Below, piece by piece: positions 1-13,436 of a DNA stretch of 64,000 nt (its first letter is position 1; each line of letters opens with the position of its first letter). A program made the position numbers and the translations under genes. The DNA comes from Raphanus sativus (lineage: Eukaryota; Streptophyta; Magnoliopsida; Brassicales; Brassicaceae). The stretch covers positions 18,437,407 to 18,501,406 of the forward strand of contig NC_079515.1 of NCBI RefSeq assembly GCF_000801105.2. Direction: 5' to 3'. The notes beneath the pieces were generated by a model. That model searched no databases. It was not told the origin of the DNA and was given only the letters and a program-made list of their open reading frames with translations.

Positions 1-1180
1 TTTTCTCCGGGACTTAAAATCTGGATTTCCTGTAATATGCAATATTTTACATGGTTTAAAATTCGAACCCCAGATCTAGATATTAAAACTTATAAACCTT
101 AACGATTAGGCTACCGTGTTTTCACGACCTATTTCTACACTAGGGAAGTTTTTAGTTGAAGAATCTTGTCATGTCCACTCAATATGTTTCAGTTGATCAT
201 TATTATTAACGATTGGATATCAATATCATACTTTGATTCAGTTTCTATTGTTTTCCACTGCTATACTCAATATTGCTGAACCAGATCTTTTATCATCATT
301 AATATACTTTTTAAAAAATCTCAAATGCTCTTGGAGAATAATGATAAAAGAGATGATCTTCAAATGAGATTCACTCTTACAAAATTAGATCCAAAATTAC
401 TTAATTAAATCATCAACCATTACCCTCCAAACAACTAATTTGAAAAAAGTCTTATAACATTTTTACAACCATGCATTTGTATTAGATTATAGAGTTTCAT
501 GTTGATAAGAAGAAAGTGAAACTTAGGAGACTGAAATTGATTGAATGGTTTTATTTGACAGTGAAACATAGACTAATTAGTAAGGGATTTTAGTTATTAA
601 TAGAAAAAAACTTTTTTTTTTTATTTTGTCTTATATTTTAGGGATACTCATCCTTCTATTGTATCAAGTTTTTAGGTTTTAGAAAGTTAATAATAATCAA
701 ATAAACGCATATATAGGTAAGTTTATGTTCATTTTATGAAAAACTATCTTTTAGTTCATTTAAATTAGTTTTTTTTCTAAAGAATCTAACTCTCTAAATA
801 TAGCCATTCTAAATCTTTTTATAATCAATTTCTCGGATAATTGGTTTTCTTTCTGATTCAAATCATTTTTGTTGTTTCTTGATTGGTGATTCCTTAAATA
901 CTCATTTTAAAATATCTCTAATGTACTCTTTAATATTAGTTACAATAATACAGCTGCATAATTAAAAAGAAGGATAGATTCGGAAAATAGAGATAAAGGA
1001 AATGTTGAATTATATATTAAGACCACGAGCGTGGAAGCCAAAGAGCAATTTTCTCACCAAAAGACCTCCTCTCTTTTTTTTTATAACCAAACCTCTCTTC
1101 TCTTATGTCAAAAGATTATGTGTAACTAATAAACAAAAAATATTAATCTCTTTCTTAATCCCAGGAAGAATATAGAAACA
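1..1180. other. 5' flank of XTH30, AT-rich, no gene seen
   Basis: No coding region is seen. The region ends in the promoter and 5' leader of the xyloglucan gene. Positions 1-150 hold a fragment with a tRNA B-box-like ATTCGAACCCC motif; a diverged relative occurs at about 48768-48910, so it is probably a dispersed repeat and not a gene. Confidence 0.5.
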
Positions 1181-3253
1181 ATGTCTAAATTATCGTTTAA
1201 TAATCTCATCTTCTTGATCATCATTTTCTTCGTCTTCTTGTGTTTGTGTCTGAGATCATCAGCGTTCACGAATCTCAATACCTTAAGCTTCGAAGAATCA
1301 CTTTCTCCTTTATTCGGTGACGCTAATCTCGTCCGGTCTCCTGATGATCTCTCCGTTCGCCTCCTCCTCGATCGATACACTGGTATATATATATGCATAC
1401 ATATATTTATGTTTTCACCTGGGTTCTTTATTATTTTCTTATGATGGAAGATGATGATGATGATGATATATAGGTTCTGGTTTCATATCATCGAACATGT
1501 ATCAACATGGATTTTACAGCTCTATGATCAAGCTTCCCGCCGATTATACTGCCGGCGTCGTCGTAGCCTTTTATGTATAGTCTCCGACCATTTTTCCTGT
1601 TTGATTAGCATAAAAACGTTTTTGTAACAAAATAGTTTTTTTTCTTTATTTTATTGATCTGCATGATTATTATTGTTTTACTTTTGTGATCAAATCCTTC
1701 CTTATTTTCTTGGACATCCATGACTATAACTCACTTGATCTAATAATAGATCACTCTTTCTGCCTAGAAAATAGTCATAACTTTTCGAGAAAATAGTTTA
1801 TGTTTCCATTAGATGTAACTTAAGTTTTATAATCTAACAGAAATGAAATATATAAAAAAATATTTGCAGACATCAAACGGAGACGTGTTCCAGAAAACAC
1901 ATGACGAGTTAGACATAGAGTTTTTAGGGAACATAAAAGGAAAACCATGGAGGTTTCAGACAAATCTGTACGGTAATGGAAGCACGCCTAGAGGTCGTGA
2001 AGAAAGATACCGTCTCTGGTTCGATCCTTCTAAAGAGTTTCATCGTTACAGCATCCTCTGGACTCCTCACAAGATCATGTAAGCTTTTTTCAATCGATCA
2101 TTTTTCCGGTTAAGCTCCAAAAGCGTTGACCAAACCTGGTTTTATAATTATATGACCAGCTTCATGAAAAAAAAAAAGAATGTTTGTCTTTCTAAAAACG
2201 TTTCTTTCTTCTTAAGATAGTTAATGAATCTACATTATTCTCTCTCTCTTTTCTCGTCTTTTACTTTTTTCTATTTTATTTAACGAAAGAGAATCAGATT
2301 TTCTGAAACAATTAATTCGGTATTGCTGTAAAAACACCAGCTTAGCTTTATGGGTTTTTACTTTTTACACGTAAACAATAAGTCTCAGTCATCACGTGTA
2401 GCGTATAATTAAAATCGAATTTGTTGATATGATTTTTTTGACCTTCTTGTAATAGGAAGTAAGAAACGTTACTTTAGTAGTATTCGTTAATCATCTATAT
2501 TTTTCATTAGTGATAAGAAAATTTTAACCAGAACTAAAAAAATTGTTGCCATAGAAAATCATAATTAAACTTTTATCACATACTCAAGGTTAATTTTGTT
2601 AGTTATTTATTTTTTTAAAAAAATTCATCTAATTATTCAATATGTTTGGTTTTGTTTTTGTTAATCTTGTCATTAATAAAATTTGTACTTCTTTTGTTGG
2701 TAACTAATTCATTTAAATAATCATCAGATTTTGGGTAGATGATGTGCCGATAAGAGAAGTAATAAGAAGTGAAGCAATGGGAGCCGATTATCCAGCGAAG
2801 CCAATGGCTCTTTACGCCACCATCTGGGACGCCTCCGATTGGGCAACCTCTGGCGGAAAATACAAAGCTAATTACAAATTTGCTCCTTTCGTCGCAGAAT
2901 TCAAATCTTTCTCCCTTGATGGTTGCTCCGTTGATCCCATCCAAGAAGTTCCTGTTGATTGCTCTGACTCTGTTGAGTTCCTTGAGTCGCAAGATTACTC
3001 CTCTATCAATTCACATCAACGTGCCGCCATGAGAAGATTCCGACAACGTTTTATGTATTATTCTTATTGCTATGATACAATTAGGTATCCGAAGCCACCA
3101 CCAGAGTGTGTGATTGTTCCGGCAGAGAAAGATAGGTTTAGGGATACAGGGAGGTTGAAATTTGGTGGTACAGAAGCTCGCGAACGGCGGAGGAATCGCG
3201 GACAACAAAGGCCAGAGATTGAAAGTGATCCTGATGAGAGAAAGCTTTTATAA
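1181..3253 (+). CDS. XTH30: Xyloglucan endotransglucosylase/hydrolase, XTH30-like (AT1G32170 orthologue)
   Basis: Four exons: 1181-1382, 1474-1574, 1870-2078 and 2728-3253. All introns are GT-AG and the phases join cleanly to a 345-residue protein, close to the roughly 343 residues recalled for Arabidopsis XTH30. It is a GH16 enzyme that cuts and religates, or hydrolyses, xyloglucan in the cell wall. Residues about 8-28 form a hydrophobic signal peptide. The catalytic motif HDELDIEFLG, encoded at the start of exon 3, is the variant form seen in the XTH27-30 group and contains the nucleophile and acid/base glutamates. The second half carries the conserved WVDDVPIRE stretch, WDASDWAT and the C-terminal extension with RRFRQRFMYYSYCYDT. 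The start is the first ATG before the signal peptide. The first intron contains a GATGAT microsatellite just before the acceptor. No disruption is seen. Assignment to XTH30 rests on recalled similarity and gene order. Confidence 0.93.
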
Positions 3254-3828
3254 TAAGATTTATGTTGTTGTTTTTACTTAAAATTCATTTGTGAGTAAAG
3301 ATGAAAAAAATAAAAGAGTGAAGATATAAAAGAAGGAAAAAGAAAATATGGCAGAGTTAGATGTATAATGTAAATTATAAAACATATCAAAATGTAATAT
3401 CTAAGATTAAAATTGGTTTTCTTACAAATAAATTTGAAAATATATGGAAGTATCTTGCCAAAAAAAAAAAGAAATGTTTAATACACTGTTGAAAGTTCAC
3501 ATTAAAGACTACTTGCTAGGGTACAAAGTATACCTCTTACAAGCTGGGAAAAAACATTGTTAGAATCAATTCAATTTCTATGTTTTATCAGGTTTATGTC
3601 CGGCTTCAAAGATACATGCTCAAATAATTACGAAGAAAATGTATTATAACAAGGTTTTGGTCGATGAAATGCTAAAGCGAAAAATATATTTTTGGCTAGC
3701 TTAGAAACGATTGAAGTATTCAAAAAAGGAAAAATAGAGTATAGAGATCTAAAACCATTTAAGGATGCCTTGTTTAAACCCTTTGTTCTAGTGAAACTGA
3801 TTTGAAACATATAAGAAGAAACATGACA
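3254..3828. other. XTH30 3' flank, no gene seen
   Basis: AT-rich downstream sequence. The open frame on the minus strand at 3628-3879 has no recognisable domain and runs into a MITE, so it is not called. Confidence 0.5.
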
Positions 3829-3838
3829 AATAAAATAT

Positions 3839-4331
3839 GACAAAACGGCCATTAAAAATTTTAAACCGTAAACTTTCAAATTAAAACAAAAAAATCTTCG
3901 AACTCATATTTGAGCTAAAAAAATCATCAACTTTTAAATATTGGCCATTTAAATTTTATATTTTGTTGACTTGACCCTTTAAGAAACTCAATATTCAACT
4001 GTTAAACTCAAGTAACAGCCGTTAAACCCAATACAACGTTGTTTTAAAAAGAAAATTATGTTTAAGAAATTTCCTAAATCAACTTCATCTTCCTCACCCG
4101 AAAACTTAATCTCCAATTCAGTTTTATCTTCTCCAAATTGTTTTCAGAAGAAATCTCGCATAGAAGTGTTGGTTTCTCCGGTGACAGTTAATGATTCTCA
4201 TCAGTTTGATAAAGTGGGATTGTTACTCTCAATTACTTGTCGGGATTTTAGAGTTAATATATAGATGTCACTATAAATTAAATATTTTTTGTTTTAATTT
4301 AAAAGTTCAGGATTTTAGTGGCTGTTTTCTT
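3839..4331. mobile_element. Mutator-type MITE with 10-bp target duplication
   Basis: A 493-bp element. Its ends are imperfect inverted repeats of about 50 bp: the left begins GACAAAACGGCCATTAAAAA and the right end, read in reverse complement, begins AAGAAAACAGCCACTAAAAT. Identical 10-bp direct repeats AATAAAATAT flank it at 3829-3838 and 4332-4341. A 9-10 bp duplication is typical of Mutator-like elements. An internal 68-codon frame (4058-4264) has no domain and is probably chance. Confidence 0.75.
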
Positions 4332-4341
4332 AATAAAATAT

Positions 4342-5754
4342 AATAAGAAACTAATGGTTTTTCTGTATCAAACATTAGAAGAGAAAATACATTATTGGTT
4401 TTATAAACATTGTAATGTCAATTATAGAAAGTAATAGATTTACTTGTTTATTAAGGTTTCTTTGTACTTGATCTCTAAGTTAAACTCTTCTATAGTATCC
4501 CTATATAAGGAATTTATTATTCATGGATTAAAACACACCAATTCATTTTTTTTCTTCCTGTTTTGTGTTATATTGTTAATTTTTTCAGTCATTCTTCAGT
4601 TCATATTTATTGTCGATACTTAATTGAAGTATTATTTATCGATATTCAATTGATTCGAATTTGAAAGCTTTAATCGAGAATACTGATTTGGTCTTGTTCC
4701 AAGGAAAAAAAATCATTTGATCAAATATCTTGTCAACTTTATAAGCTAATGCTCAGTTTTTATAGTTTATACTCGTATTTGCTCTCTTTATTAATCATAT
4801 TCATATGTGTTGCTTTATTACTTGATGTCATCACGTTAGTATATATGCTTATTGTTTTATTACTTATTGCCAATGTTACATCCATTCATAAAAACACACA
4901 TTACACAGTCATAAATTAGTACTATTCACCACCTTTGGTGTTACATATCAAAATTCGAAGTTTACGACTGCATATTGATAATTTTTTTCATATAGCTGCT
5001 TATAGTTGATTAATGGTTGTCCACAAACAAAAAAAGTTTAATGATTAATGTTTCAAAGCATATTAGTCTATTAAATTGTGAATGATACGGCTGCATGGTA
5101 ATAATGTTTTATAACTTACGATTTTTTTTACGGCTGCACATATATAACTGTTGATATATGATAATTAGTAAGAACAGCTTATCTTTTTTGTTTCGAAAGG
5201 CATCATATAGACATGTAAAAACAACGCGCTTGCATACCGTTGCATACTTTTATTATTATTGTTCATGTTAAAACTACACGCCTACATGCATGTTGCTAAT
5301 ATTGCCTATGGGGCTACAATTAGAAATTATTGATGTTTTGTATTCCCTTAAGCCTCAAAGGAATTTATTGAGTTTAAAGATATTCGTAGAAATTGGTATC
5401 CTATTGAAGCTATGAACAAAAAATTTATTGAAAGTTTTCATATTACAAGTATTATTCATGGTTCTAAGAAAGTTGTAGAAATATTACTATCATTCTCCAT
5501 TGGATTGTATTATACTAAGATTAGTACAATTAAAGTAAATGATATAGTAATCCAAAAGTTTACTCAAAACATTACTGTTTGAAATGATCGGTTAGCTAGG
5601 CTTTCCAGTTCAATAATGATGCGAAAGATAATCAAAAATACATGAGGACATCCACTGAAGAACCAGAATATTCTTCCTGATGAATATTCGTGTGTTACTT
5701 TTTCACAAGGCAAGTTGATCATTCAGCTTTCACCAGCCAAGATAGATCGATTAA
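4342..5754. other. AT-rich intergenic region, no gene seen
   Basis: No long frame, RNA gene or clear repeat termini were recognised. The sequence is probably old transposon-derived intergenic DNA. Confidence 0.4.
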
Positions 5755-6093
5755 TGTTAATGAATAAAGTCTCACATTGGTAGTTGGAGAAATAATTAAG
5801 TAATATATAAAGTGTTATGGCCAATCTACTAATCACCAATTGATTTTAAGTTTGAAGCTCATAATAAACCTGAATCTAATATGGTATCAGAGCAGTGGAT
5901 CCTTGTGGACCAAAGTTAAATTAAAAAGAGCCACCCAATATTGGGTCACTCCATGGATGGTATTCCCACAATTACCTACGCACGTGCGTGAAGGGGAGTG
6001 TTAATGAATAAAGACCCGATGTCGGGCCACTCTGTGGATGTTGTTCCTACAGTTGCCCACGTATGTGAGTGAGGGGAATGTTAATGAATAAAG
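5755..6093 (+). mobile_element. TRIM-type LTR retroelement, left portion
   Basis: A short LTR (5755 to about 5881) begins TGTTAATGAATAAAGTCTCA. It is followed immediately by TGGTATCAGAGC (5882-5893), the usual plant primer-binding site complementary to initiator methionine tRNA. The internal region is only about 190 bp and codes for nothing, as in terminal-repeat retrotransposons in miniature. The purine-rich tract plus the LTR start occurs twice, 80 bp apart: GGGGAG before 5999 and GGGGAA before 6079. This is an internal tandem duplication. The 3' LTR is only 15 bp long here (6079-6093) because a second transposon is inserted in it; the LTR resumes at 12394. Confidence 0.75.
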
Positions 6094-6916
6094 GGAAATT
6101 GCATTGTACAACAATCAAACAAAAGATAATTCAGCTAATAGCTAAAATCCCTAACTCACCTATACACTGCTTCTCTTTTATAAATAATAGCCATATTGCC
6201 CTCATGAATAACCTGAGAAACCTGCAAACAAAGAAAACAAAATTATATTAATAATTAATGTGGCAAAGTTTTCACTACAAGAAAACAAATATTTAACGAG
6301 GGCCAATTTCCTCGTTAATTCCTCGTAAAAGGAAGTTTACGAGGAATTAACGAGGAAATGGGTTTCGTCGTTTATCGTCCGTCGTAACACACATTTCGTC
6401 GTCATTTCCTCGTAAAGTAGCGAGACAACCATTTCCTCGTAAAAATGAAGTAAAGATTTCGTCGTAAGTTCCTCGCCGCATTTCCTCGTAAAATCCTCGC
6501 GGGCTTTCCTCGTAGAAACCACGCGATGCATTCGTCGTTACTTACACGTAATTTCCTTGAAAAGAAATCCTCGTAAATTTGATGTAACTTCCTTGAAATA
6601 TATTCCTCGTAAACTCCACGTAGATTCCTTGAAAAGATTTTCTCGTAAATACCTCGTAAAATATTCCTCGTAAATTCCTCGGTTAGCTTTCGACGTAAAT
6701 AACTCGTATAATGCGAATTTTCGAATTAATAAATAATATTGATAAATTTAATAATTATTAATTTAATTTAGTAAAAATATTTATATATTTGTGGTTTATA
6801 AATAAATTTTAAATAAAATTCAAATGCAACAAAATATTTTATATATAAATAAGTTTTGGATTTTATAATACATAAACCGAAAAAAACTAAGGCCCGTTCA
6901 TCGCCTTGTAGAATTC

Positions 6917-7166
6917 CTTGCTCCTCCTCGTAACATCCTCCTCGTCATGTGTGCCCGATGACTCGCCTGGAATGGGATTTTGTTGTTTCATGTTCCTCAA
7001 CAAAGTTTCTCATTCCGGATTTGTGGCCGCTATAACGTCGATGAAGGCCTCGAGTCCACTCACACGGAACCGCCGGCACCTGAAGAAGAACCTGGAGGGT
7101 CTAACTGACTACCAGGCTCACCGAACATATCTCTGTAGTGAGCAGTAAGCATGTTCTTGCGAACCT
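6917..7166 (-). pseudogene. Possible CACTA transposase-related coding relic
   Basis: On the minus strand, broken frames give protein-like phrases such as NMLTAHYRDMFGEPGS and NPEMRNFVEEHETTKS. These resemble the C-terminal parts of plant En/Spm-associated transposase proteins. Base composition is richer in GC than the surroundings. Stops and frame changes interrupt it, and the flanks are the CACTA subterminal repeats. The family assignment is a guess from word-like similarity. Confidence 0.35.
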
Positions 7167-7555
7167 GCAAAAATATATTTTTTGAGTTTATGATCATCAA
7201 TAATAAAAAATCTATCATCAATAATTTAAAAATCTATCTAACGAACATAAATTTCATAAACCTATCTAAATTCCCTAAACTAACCACCTAATATACTAAA
7301 CTAATTATGGGGAGCAAGGAAATTACCATTTCGAAGGAGAGAGGAATGGGAGAGGAGTTGGAGAGGAAATGGGGAGGAATTGGAGAGGAAGTTGGGACGA
7401 ATGGAGAGTGTGAGGTTTGGGTTGTATATATAACTTACGAAGGCGTCGCAATTTCCTTGTAGCTTTACGAGGAATTAATGAGGCCCGTCTTTTATTTCCT
7501 CGTAAAATCCTCGTAAACTTACGAGGAAATTGCGAGGCCCGTCCCAAATCCAACG

Positions 7556-10310
7556 ACGAATAAGCGAGGCCCGTCTTTCTGGTCCTCGTAAATGCCTCGT
7601 AAATTACGAGTTTTTAACGAGGTAAATTTCTAAACCTCTAAAATCAGAAACCCCAAACCCCAAACCCTAAACCCCATCTTTCTTATATTCTACTTCATAT
7701 ATTACAAACATATCTTCCTTTTAACCTCAATATCTTCTTAACATTTCAAAACTCAAAATTTTAAACCACAATTCTTTAACTTCTAATATCAATCTCTTCT
7801 TTCTAATATAACTTTATACAAAATCAAATTATTTATTTAAATTTTCTATTTTGCAACAAAAATATAATCTTTTGAAAATTTGAAAATATAATCTTCTTAA
7901 CATTTCAAAACTCAAATTTTAAAACCAAAATTCTTTAACTTCTAATATCAATCTCTTCTTTCTAATATAAACTTATACAAAATCAAATTATTTATTTTGC
8001 AATAAAAATATAATCTTTTGAATATTTGAAAATATAATCTTTTCAAAATTATAAAATTATTAATGGGGTTTGGAGTTTGGGATTTAGACAAAATAGAAGA
8101 AAGATGGGGTTTGGGGTTTATGGTTTAGGGGTTTAGACAAAATATCTCGTTAAAACCTCGTAAACCCACGAGGAAATTACGAGGAAATAAAAAACGGGCC
8201 TCGGTAATTCCACGTAAGCTTACGAGGCATTTACGACGATTTCGTCTTACGTGGAATTAACGAGGCTCACATTTTTTTTTCGTCGTTATTTCCTCGTTAA
8301 CTACGAGGAATTAACGAGGTATGCTTTATAAACGCCTAAAATCTAAAACCCCAAACCACAAACACCATCTTTCTTATCTTCTACTCTTCATTCCAAATTT
8401 CAAAACTCAAAATTTAAAACCACAATTCTTTAACTTCTCATATCAATCTCTTCTTTCTAATATAAACTTATACAAAATCAAATTATTTATTTTGCAAAAA
8501 AATATAATCTTTTGAAGATTTGAAAATATAATCTTTTGAGAATTATAAAATTATTAATGGGGTTTGGAGTTTGGGATTTAGACAAAATAGAAGAAAGATG
8601 GGGTTTGGGGTTTAGGGTTTAGGGGTTTAGACAAAATATCTCGTTAAAACCTCGTAAACCTACGAAGAAATTACGAGGAAATAAAAGACGGGTCTCGGTA
8701 ATTCCACGTAAGCTTACGAGGCCTTTACGACGATTTCGTCTTACGTGGAATTAACGAGGCTCACATTTTTTTTCGTCGTTATTTCCTCGTTAACTACGAG
8801 GAATCAACGAGGTATGATTTCTAAACGCCTAAAATCTAAAACCCCAAACCACAAACACCATCTTTCTTATCTTCTACTCTTCATTCCAAATTTCAAAACT
8901 CAAAATTTAAAACCACAATTCTTTAACTTCTAATATCAATCTCTTCTTTCTAATATAAACTTATACAAAATCAAATTATTTATTTTGCAAAAAAAAATAT
9001 AATCTTTTGAAGATTTGAAAATATAATCTTTTGAGAATTATAAAATTATTAATGGGGTTTGGAGTTTGGGATTTAGACAAAATAGAAGAAAGATGGGGTT
9101 TGGGGTTTAGGGTTTAGGGGTTTAGACAAAATATCTCGTTAAAACCTCGTAAACCTACGAGGAAATTACGAGGAAATAAAAGACGGGTCTCGGTAATTCC
9201 ACGTAAGCTTACGAGGCCTTTACGACGATTTCGTCTTACGTGGAATTAACGAGGCTCACATTTTTTTTCGTCGTTATTTCCTCGTTAACTACGAGGAATC
9301 AACGAGGTATGATTTCTAAACGCCTAAAATCTAAAACCCCAAACCACAAACACCATCTTTCTTATCTTCTACTTTTCATTCCAAATTTCAAAACTCAAAA
9401 TTTAAAACCACAATTCTTTAACTTCTAATATCAATCTCTTCTTTCTAATATAAACTTATACAAAATCAAATTATTTATTTTGCAACAAAAATATAATCTT
9501 TTGAAGATTTGAAAATATAATCTTTTGAAAATGATAAAATATAATCTTTTGAAAATTATAAAATTATTAATGGGGTTTGGAGTTTGGGCTTTAGACAAAA
9601 TAGAAGAAATATGGGGTTTGGGGTTTAGGGTTTAGGGGTTTAGACAAAATATCTCGTTAAAACCTCGTAAACCCACGAGGAAATTACGAGGAAATAAACG
9701 ACAGGCCTCGGTAATTCCACGTAAGCTTACGAGGTCTTTACGACGATTTCGTCTTACGTGGAATTAACGAGGCTCGCATTTGCTTTTTTTTTTTCGTCGT
9801 TATTTCCTCGTTAACTACGAGGAATTAACGAGGTATGCTTTCTAAACGCCTAAAATCTAAAACCCCAAACCACAAACACCATCTTTCTTATCTTCTACTC
9901 TTCATTCCAAATTTCAAAACTCAAAATTTAAAACCACAATTCTTTAACTTCTAATATCAATCTCTTCTTTCTAATATAAACTTATACAAAATCAAATTAT
10001 TTATTTTGCAACAAAAATACAATCTTTTGAAGATTTGAAAATATAATCTTTTGAAAATTATAAAATTATTAATGGGGTTTGGAGTTTGGGATTTAGACAA
10101 AATAGAAGAAAGATGGGATTTGGGGTTTAGGGTTTAGGGGTTTAGACAAAATATCTCGTTAAAACCTCGTAAACCCACGAGGAAATTACGAGGAAATAAA
10201 CGATGTTGGTGTGTTTAAAATCTAAAACCCCAAACCACAAATACCATCTTTCTTATCTTCTACTCTTCATTCCAAACCTCAAACCTCAATATTGGTGTGT
10301 TTAAAATGAT
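7556..10310 (+). repeat. ~495-bp tandem repeat array inside the CACTA element
   Basis: The phrase GTGGAATTAACGAGGCTC recurs at 8251, 8745, 9240 and 9758, that is at spacings of 494, 495 and 518 bp. A diverged copy precedes these (from about 7600) and a truncated copy follows (to about 10310). Each unit contains CCTCGTTAACTACGAGG-type inverted motifs, a stretch of CAAACCCTAAAC-like sequence and an AT-rich segment. The identical 62-codon frames at 8745 and 9240 are a by-product of the repetition, not genes. The 518-bp copy carries a roughly 23-bp insertion near 9530. Confidence 0.85.
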
Positions 10311-11060
10311 GTTGAAACTTCCATATTTATATTGAACTTTTGCGAGGAATTTGCGAGGAATAGGTAAGTAGCAAAAAAAAATGTGCTTTAGTATTCCTCG
10401 TTAAAATCACGTAAAACATTTCCTCGTAAAGAAGACGCGAATTTACGTTGTGTTTACGAGGAAACTCTATTTCCTCATTTCCTCGTAAAGATGATGCAAG
10501 CTTTACGTGGTTTTAACGAGGAAAGAGAATTTCCTCGTTAAAACCACGTAACTTTACGTTGTTTTAACGAGGAAATGTTTTCTTCGTTACTTTACGAGGA
10601 AATAACGATGTTTTGTTCTTTCTTTGTAATTTCCTCGTAAAGTCGACGTAATTTTACGAGGATTTTATTTCCTCGTTAATTTTCCTTGCCAAAGTGATGT
10701 TTTCTTGTAGTGTTTTGTGTCTCTTTTTTGTTCACACTTTGTAATCACACATGTGTTCTTTTGTGAGTCACATTTTTTATGATCACACGTGTGTCCCTTT
10801 GTTAGTCACACTTTTTATTAGTAATTATTGAGAAGATTAATCAATTTTGTTCAATGGTAACTTCCGACGAACTCCATTATGTTTACGGCTAAAGGTTACG
10901 GTGAGCAAACAATACAACTCTTTCTTTTATTTACCTCTTTCTCTTAAATCATTGATGCTTACAATTGAGTTTTTGCTTTAATCCTCTGTTTTTGTTTTAG
11001 TACTCTGTTTTTGTTTTTGGTTTTGTTTTCATACTATGTTTTGTTTGTTTTAGTGATTCA

Positions 11061-11181
11061 ATGGTGAAGAATAACGACGGAGAACCGGTAAAAGCGTCCC
11101 TGTGTCAGAAGAAAAAGAGAGGAGATGAAGATGATCTCTGTATGGTGGTGAAAAACAACGGTGGTGAACAAAGTGAAGTTT
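11061..11181 (+). other. Small coding-like segment in the VANDAL-like element
   Basis: A 39-codon frame, highly charged and lysine-rich (QKKKRGDEDD), starts just after a pyrimidine tract and AG. A second charged stretch (KKRRIEEDELVVYT) follows after the stop. Both pieces are partly preserved in the inverted relative at about 39060-39200. It may be a relic exon of a protein once carried by the element. No domain was recognised. Confidence 0.3.
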
Positions 11182-12393
11182 AATCAGCATGTTTGAAAAA
11201 AAGAAGAATTGAAGAAGATGAACTCGTCGTCTATACTATATTCGAGGAAAGAAATAGTATAGTATATATTCTTTTAGTGTAGCTATTTATTTAAGGTTAC
11301 CATATTATTTGAGAAAGATTTCTATATTATTCCTTAAAACCTAATAATCTGTCATATTTTTAAATTTGATAGTTCTCTTCTTTGTCATTTTGTGTAATTG
11401 ATTGTAATATGAAATTCATGCTTTCGATTGTTGGACAAATTTGATTATTTGGAACATTCGTTTACTATACTATTTAAATTGTATGGAATAGAAAATATGC
11501 AACCTACTAACCAAATAAATGTGCCTCATTATAGATTGTATTTGGGTTTTTAGGTTCCTGCCTAGGATTTAAATTTACTAATAGAGGTTTGGGTATAGTA
11601 TTTGGAAGGAGGGGGTTGGGGTTTAGGTTTAGTGATAGCTGTTTAGGGTTTAGTATTCAAAAGTTGAGTTTGGGTTTAGCATTTAGTGATGTGTGTTGGG
11701 TTATAGCTATATACTATTTCGGTGATATGAAATACCTTCTTTATTCGGGTTTAGAGTTTATATTTGAATTTAGGGTTCAATGTTTATGGTTTAGTATTTA
11801 AGGGCAAATGTTTATGGTTTCGTAGAAATTTCAAACCATGTAGTATACTATATCCACCATAAAGTACTATACTATATCTACCATGTAGTATAGTATTATG
11901 AATTTGGTGAATGTTATTATTTGGAAACGGGAGAAACTGTTTATATCTTAGATGTGGGTTGACATTTCTACGTTAGGGTTTAGTGTTATTATCTCGGATG
12001 TGGGTTGATATTTCCAGTAAATTGTATGTGTTTTATACGTGTGTAATATAGTCTTATTATTAGCCATATTTAACCAAGGCGATGTGGCTTCCTTTCTTCC
12101 CTTAGTGGTATGTATGTGTGTGATGTGGTTTCATTTAATTTGGGTGATGTGGTTTGTATGTGTGTGATGTGGCCTTATTATTAGTCATATTTAACTACTG
12201 TGATGTGGCTTCCTTTCTTCTTTTAGACTTGGCCTCACTTTTTTTCTTGTGACTTGCTTTTTCCCTTCTACCGGTAAGAGAAAGGGCTAAAACCGGACAA
12301 AATGGTGCACAAATGGTAGTTACTTAATACTGTCAAAATCATAGTCACCCACTTAATTAACATTCCAAATTTAGCTATTTCGCCAATTCACCC

Positions 12394-13436
<1,043 letters not shown>

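Larger units (their letters stand above)
6273..10712. mobile_element. Non-autonomous CACTA (En/Spm) transposon
   Basis: The left end is CACTACAAGAAAACA and the right end TGTTTTCTTGTAGTG, perfect inverted termini of the plant CACTA type. TTT flanks both sides, fitting the 3-bp duplication of this superfamily. The element is about 4.4 kb. Both subterminal regions (about 6290-6710 and 10330-10690) are packed with CCTCGTAA/TTACGAGG motifs in both orientations, probably transposase-binding repeats. No intact transposase gene remains; only a short coding-like relic (6917-7166, minus) is seen. The centre is a tandem array. It is inserted inside the VANDAL-like element. Confidence 0.88.
6094..12393. 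mobile_element. VANDAL-like (non-TIR) Mutator element inserted in the TRIM LTR
   Basis: The LTR motif ATGAATAAAG is present on both sides (6084-6093 and 12394-12403). This is a 9-10 bp target duplication, and the LTR sequence continues uninterrupted across it. The element starts GGAAATTGCATTG and its other end, read in reverse, starts GGGTGAATTGGCGAAATAGC. The ends share only a G-rich start and an AATTG core, as in VANDAL-type Mutator elements with weak terminal repeats. Without the nested CACTA element it is about 1.9 kb and has no transposase, so it is non-autonomous. A related copy lies inverted at about 38270-39720. Confidence 0.7.

Noticed and set aside
62..75. tRNA B-box-like ATTCGAACCCC, also near 48833
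   Set aside because: No A box, acceptor stem or cloverleaf could be drawn around either copy; they look like a dispersed repeat.
2633..2992. 119-codon minus-strand frame opposite XTH30 exon 4
   Set aside because: It is the antisense shadow of a conserved exon.
8745..9428. Identical 62-codon frames suggesting a duplicated gene
   Set aside because: They are produced by the 495-bp tandem repeats and contain no domain.
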